Below, in pieces: positions 61,730 to 64,000 of a DNA stretch of 64,000 nt. This DNA is from Massilia agri (GTDB lineage: Bacteria > Pseudomonadota > Gammaproteobacteria > Burkholderiales > Burkholderiaceae_D). Made by a program: the position numbers and the translations under genes. The stretch's first letter is position 1; each line of letters opens with the position of its first letter. The DNA lies in contig NZ_JANUHA010000017.1 in assembly GCF_024753255.1 (NCBI RefSeq), forward strand, positions 62,001 to 126,000, given 5' to 3'. The notes under the pieces were generated by a model, which made no database searches, was not told the DNA's origin, and saw only the letters and a program-made list of their open reading frames with translations.

Positions 61730-62212
61730 TCATGCGCCGCCGCATTCCGGCGGCATCTCCCTCGCCATCGCCTCCTGGATCTCGTCGACCGTCATGTCGC
61801 GGACGTGGGTCGCGACGGCCCAGCGGTGGCCGAAGGGATCGACGAACTGGCCGTAGCGGTCGCCCCAGAAGGCGTCGCCCAGCGGCATGGTGGCCCTGGC
61901 GCCGGCCGCCATGGCGCGTTCCCACACCGCGTCGGCATCGCGCACGTAGAGGTGGATGACGACCGGCGAACCCTTCAGTCCAAGCGGGCCGGGGCTGCCA
62001 TAGTCGGGAAAATCGTCGCACAGCATGAACATCGAGTCGCCGATGCGCATCTCGGCGTGCATGATCCTGCCGTCCGGGCCGGGCATGCGGGACACCTCGA
62101 CGGCGCCGAAGCACTCGCGGTAAAAGTCCAGTGCCTTGGCCGCGCCTTCGCAGACCAGGTGCGGGGTAATGGTGTGGAAGCCTTCGGGGATGGCACGGGT
62201 CGCCTGTTTCAT
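61730..62212 (-). CDS. VOC family protein (PhnB-like)
   Basis: 160 residues. HTITPHLVCEGAAKALDFYRE opens the glyoxalase/bleomycin-resistance fold; HAEMRIGDSMFML and FGHRWAVATHV carry a His and the PhnB-type end (DPFGHRWAVATH). Related proteins are metal-binding or 3-dmu-9-type methyltransferase-like; no reaction can be named. Convergent with the MocR gene. Confidence 0.85.
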   Translation of the reverse strand: MKQATRAIPEGFHTITPHLVCEGAAKALDFYRECFGAVEVSRMPGPDGRIMHAEMRIGDSMFMLCDDFPDYGSPGPLGLKGSPVVIHLYVRDADAVWERAMAAGARATMPLGDAFWGDRYGQFVDPFGHRWAVATHVRDMTVDEIQEAMAREMPPECGGA

Positions 62213-62399
62213 GTCGGATCTCCTAGTTGTTTGTCAGGGTGTTGCTGCAGCTACGACGAATACACCAGACGAAATTCGACACCGCGCAGCAAAAAAAACT
62301 CCTCCCTATGTCGGTGATGGCGCTCATGTACCGTGCTCCGCTTCTTCGTCGGCTGACATACGATGAATTCCGCGAAAACTTGGGCGACGCCCATTGCGC

Positions 62400-64000
62400 A
62401 TGAACTACACGTCCGAGTTATCAGGCATCGCGCGCGACCGCGCAGCTTCCGCTGACAGCCAGGCAGCAAGAACATTGTTCGAATACGCCGCCGGGCCGGC
62501 GTCGGTGCGCCTGGCCTTGATCATCGTTGCGCTATCGCTCGGGATGTTTCTCGCTCTCATCCCCTTCGCGAGCACGCCGCTGGCGCCGGCGCCCTGGTTC
62601 ATCCCCCTGCACCAGCCGGTGCTCGCGATCAACGACCTGATCACGACGACTCTGCTGCTCGGCTATTTTCACCTCACGCGCAAGCACAGCATCCTCATCC
62701 TGGCCTGCGGCTACCTGTACTCGGCCGTCATGGCGACGGTGCACCTCCTGTCCTTCCCGGGCGTGTTCACGCCCACCGGACTGCTGGGGGCCGGACCGCA
62801 GAGCACCGGCTACCTGCACGTCTTCTGGCACCTGGGCTTTCCCGCGTCCGTCATCGCCTATTCTTTCCTCAAGCAAACCGACCGGCGCACCGGCAGCCCC
62901 GCATGGGCGACGGCCTTGGCGGTGCTGCTGACGCTCGCCATTGCCGCCGTGCTGGGCACGCTGGCAACGGTGGGAGGCGACTGGCTGCCCCAGATGCTGG
63001 TGGACAATCGCTACTCCTCCGTTTTCAACATCGGGCGCTACGGCCAATGGTTCGTCACCGGTTTGGCCCTCGCGATCCTGTTCACCCGTCGGTCGGCCTC
63101 GACCATGGACATGTGGCTGGTGGTGGTGCTGTCCGCATGGTTCTTCGAGATCGGGCTGGTCAGCGTCTTCAACGCCGGCCGCTGGGACGTCGGTTTCTAT
63201 GCCGGCAGGGCATACGGCCTGGTCGCCTCGAGCTTCGTCCTCATCATGCTGCTGGTCGAGCACGGACGCATGTACCGCGACCTGGCCGAAGCCCAGGCCA
63301 CCGCACGCACTGCCGCCAGGCTCCAGGAGACGCAGCAGGTGCTGAGCCTGGCATTGAAGGCGGGGAGGATGGGCCTGTTCAGCTGGGACCTCGTCAAGGA
63401 TCGCGCCTGGTGGAGCCCGGAGCTGGAACAGGACATCCTCGGGCTGCAGCCGGGCGAACTGGCGCCGGAGCCGGGCGCATTGATGCGGCACGTGTTCGTC
63501 GAGGATCGCGAGCGCCTGCGTGCGCAGATCCGCGACTGCATCGGCAACAAGAGCGAATGCGACGTCGAGTTCCGGCTGCACGACGCGCAGGGACGGGCGC
63601 GCTGGGCGTTCGCGCGCGGGGAAGCCGGCTACGACGAGCATGGCAGGGCAACGGTGGTGTTCGGCGTCATTTCCGACATCACGGAGCGCAGGCGCGGCGA
63701 GGCGGTGGCAGCGGAAATGGAGATGCATTTCCATACGCTGGCGGATGAGTTGCCGGAGATCGCCTGGATGGCGCGGCCGGACGGCTGGATCTACTGGTTC
63801 AACCGGCGCTGGTACGAATACACCGGGCTGCCGCTGAGCGAGGCCGAAGGCTGGGGCTGGCAAAAGGTGAACGACCCGGCGCTGGTGCCGGCGATCGTCG
63901 CAAGGTGGCAGCATTCGGCCGCCACCGGCGAACCGTACGAGATGGTGATCCCCTTGCTGGGCACGGATGGCCGCTGGCGGCAGTTCCTGAGCCGTGCGGT
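62400..64000 (+). CDS. MASE4 membrane sensor with PAS domains, 3' truncated by window
   Basis: 533 residues are visible from the ATG of MNYTSELSGI; the gene runs past the window end. About eight TM helices (about 40-295) form a MASE4 sensor: FIPLHQPVLAINDLITTTLL, GYLYSAVMATVHLLSFPGVF, GYLHVFWHLGFPASVIAYSF. A short coiled coil and two PAS/PAC units follow (about 310-430 and 445-533, FHTLADELPEIAWMARPDGW). The output is most likely a histidine kinase, but it is not in view. The 187-bp gap before it holds no gene. Confidence 0.85.
   Translation, partial: MNYTSELSGIARDRAASADSQAARTLFEYAAGPASVRLALIIVALSLGMFLALIPFASTPLAPAPWFIPLHQPVLAINDLITTTLLLGYFHLTRKHSILILACGYLYSAVMATVHLLSFPGVFTPTGLLGAGPQSTGYLHVFWHLGFPASVIAYSFLKQTDRRTGSPAWATALAVLLTLAIAAVLGTLATVGGDWLPQMLVDNRYSSVFNIGRYGQWFVTGLALAILFTRRSASTMDMWLVVVLSAWFFEIGLVSVFNAGRWDVGFYAGRAYGLVASSFVLIMLLVEHGRMYRDLAEAQATARTAARLQETQQVLSLALKAGRMGLFSWDLVKDRAWWSPELEQDILGLQPGELAPEPGALMRHVFVEDRERLRAQIRDCIGNKSECDVEFRLHDAQGRARWAFARGEAGYDEHGRATVVFGVISDITERRRGEAVAAEMEMHFHTLADELPEIAWMARPDGWIYWFNRRWYEYTGLPLSEAEGWGWQKVNDPALVPAIVARWQHSAATGEPYEMVIPLLGTDGRWRQFLSRA

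Overview
The window is a G+C-rich chromosomal segment of a Gram-negative, motile, heterotrophic bacterium, most likely a betaproteobacterium of the Oxalobacteraceae (Massilia/Telluria/Duganella type). The grounds are TonB receptors and a beta-type porin, a PilU type IV pilus ATPase, EnvZ/OmpR, the dapC/dapD/yffB/dapE/prmB gene set, a FeeM-like N-acyl amino acid synthase, and a dispersed GTAGGGTGG...CCACCCTAC intergenic repeat of a kind I associate with this family. The genus is inference; no rRNA or marker phylogeny was possible. I saw no tRNA, rRNA, CRISPR array or prophage. One complete insertion sequence is present.

Layout. 1-0.7 kb: end of PnuC plus a NadR-like kinase (nicotinamide riboside salvage). 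0.7-4.3 kb: Fur-box-controlled heme receptor plus a HemS-family protein with a signal peptide. 4.4-5.4 kb: HDOD protein. 5.5-7.9 kb: a TonB receptor behind a TPP riboswitch, so probably a thiamin-related outer-membrane importer. 8-11 kb: chemoreceptor, GNAT and VirK/YbjX-family genes. 11.4-15.1 kb: GST, then an MFS-dkgB pair divergent from a LysR regulator. 15.2-16.2 kb: SdpI/SdpR-like pair with two tandem operators. 16.3-21.2 kb: PhzF, FeeM-like synthase and a large GGDEF-EAL protein. 21.3-26.1 kb: small secreted protein, RidA coupled to a threonine dehydratase, ExoD, EnvZ/OmpR. 26.3-36.7 kb: secreted and membrane proteins of unknown role, FapA-like DUF342, a hybrid histidine kinase, a Nudix hydrolase ending exactly at an IS1595-family insertion, SRPBCC and CheW-like proteins.

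36.7-49.6 kb is one long minus-strand block: ABC-F ATPase, prmB, dapE, yffB, then a D-glucarate module (gudD, MFS transporter, porin, LysR), then pilU, dapD and dapC. The lysine/peptidoglycan precursor genes are therefore split by the sugar-acid module. 49.6-55.7 kb: a REP-like palindrome, then an AraC regulator divergent from a tight three-gene operon (alkyl-DHAP-synthase-like flavoenzyme, GlpD-like dehydrogenase, FGGY kinase) whose joint substrate is unknown. 55.8-64 kb: REC-PAS-GGDEF cyclase, PLP aminotransferase, second RidA, EamA exporter divergent from a MocR regulator, VOC protein, and a MASE4 sensor cut by the window end.

The best leads are the riboswitch-controlled receptor, the AGPS/GlpD/kinase operon, the exported HemS-type protein, the tandem SdpR operators, and a six-copy intergenic repeat that supplies the TAG stop codon of three flanking genes.
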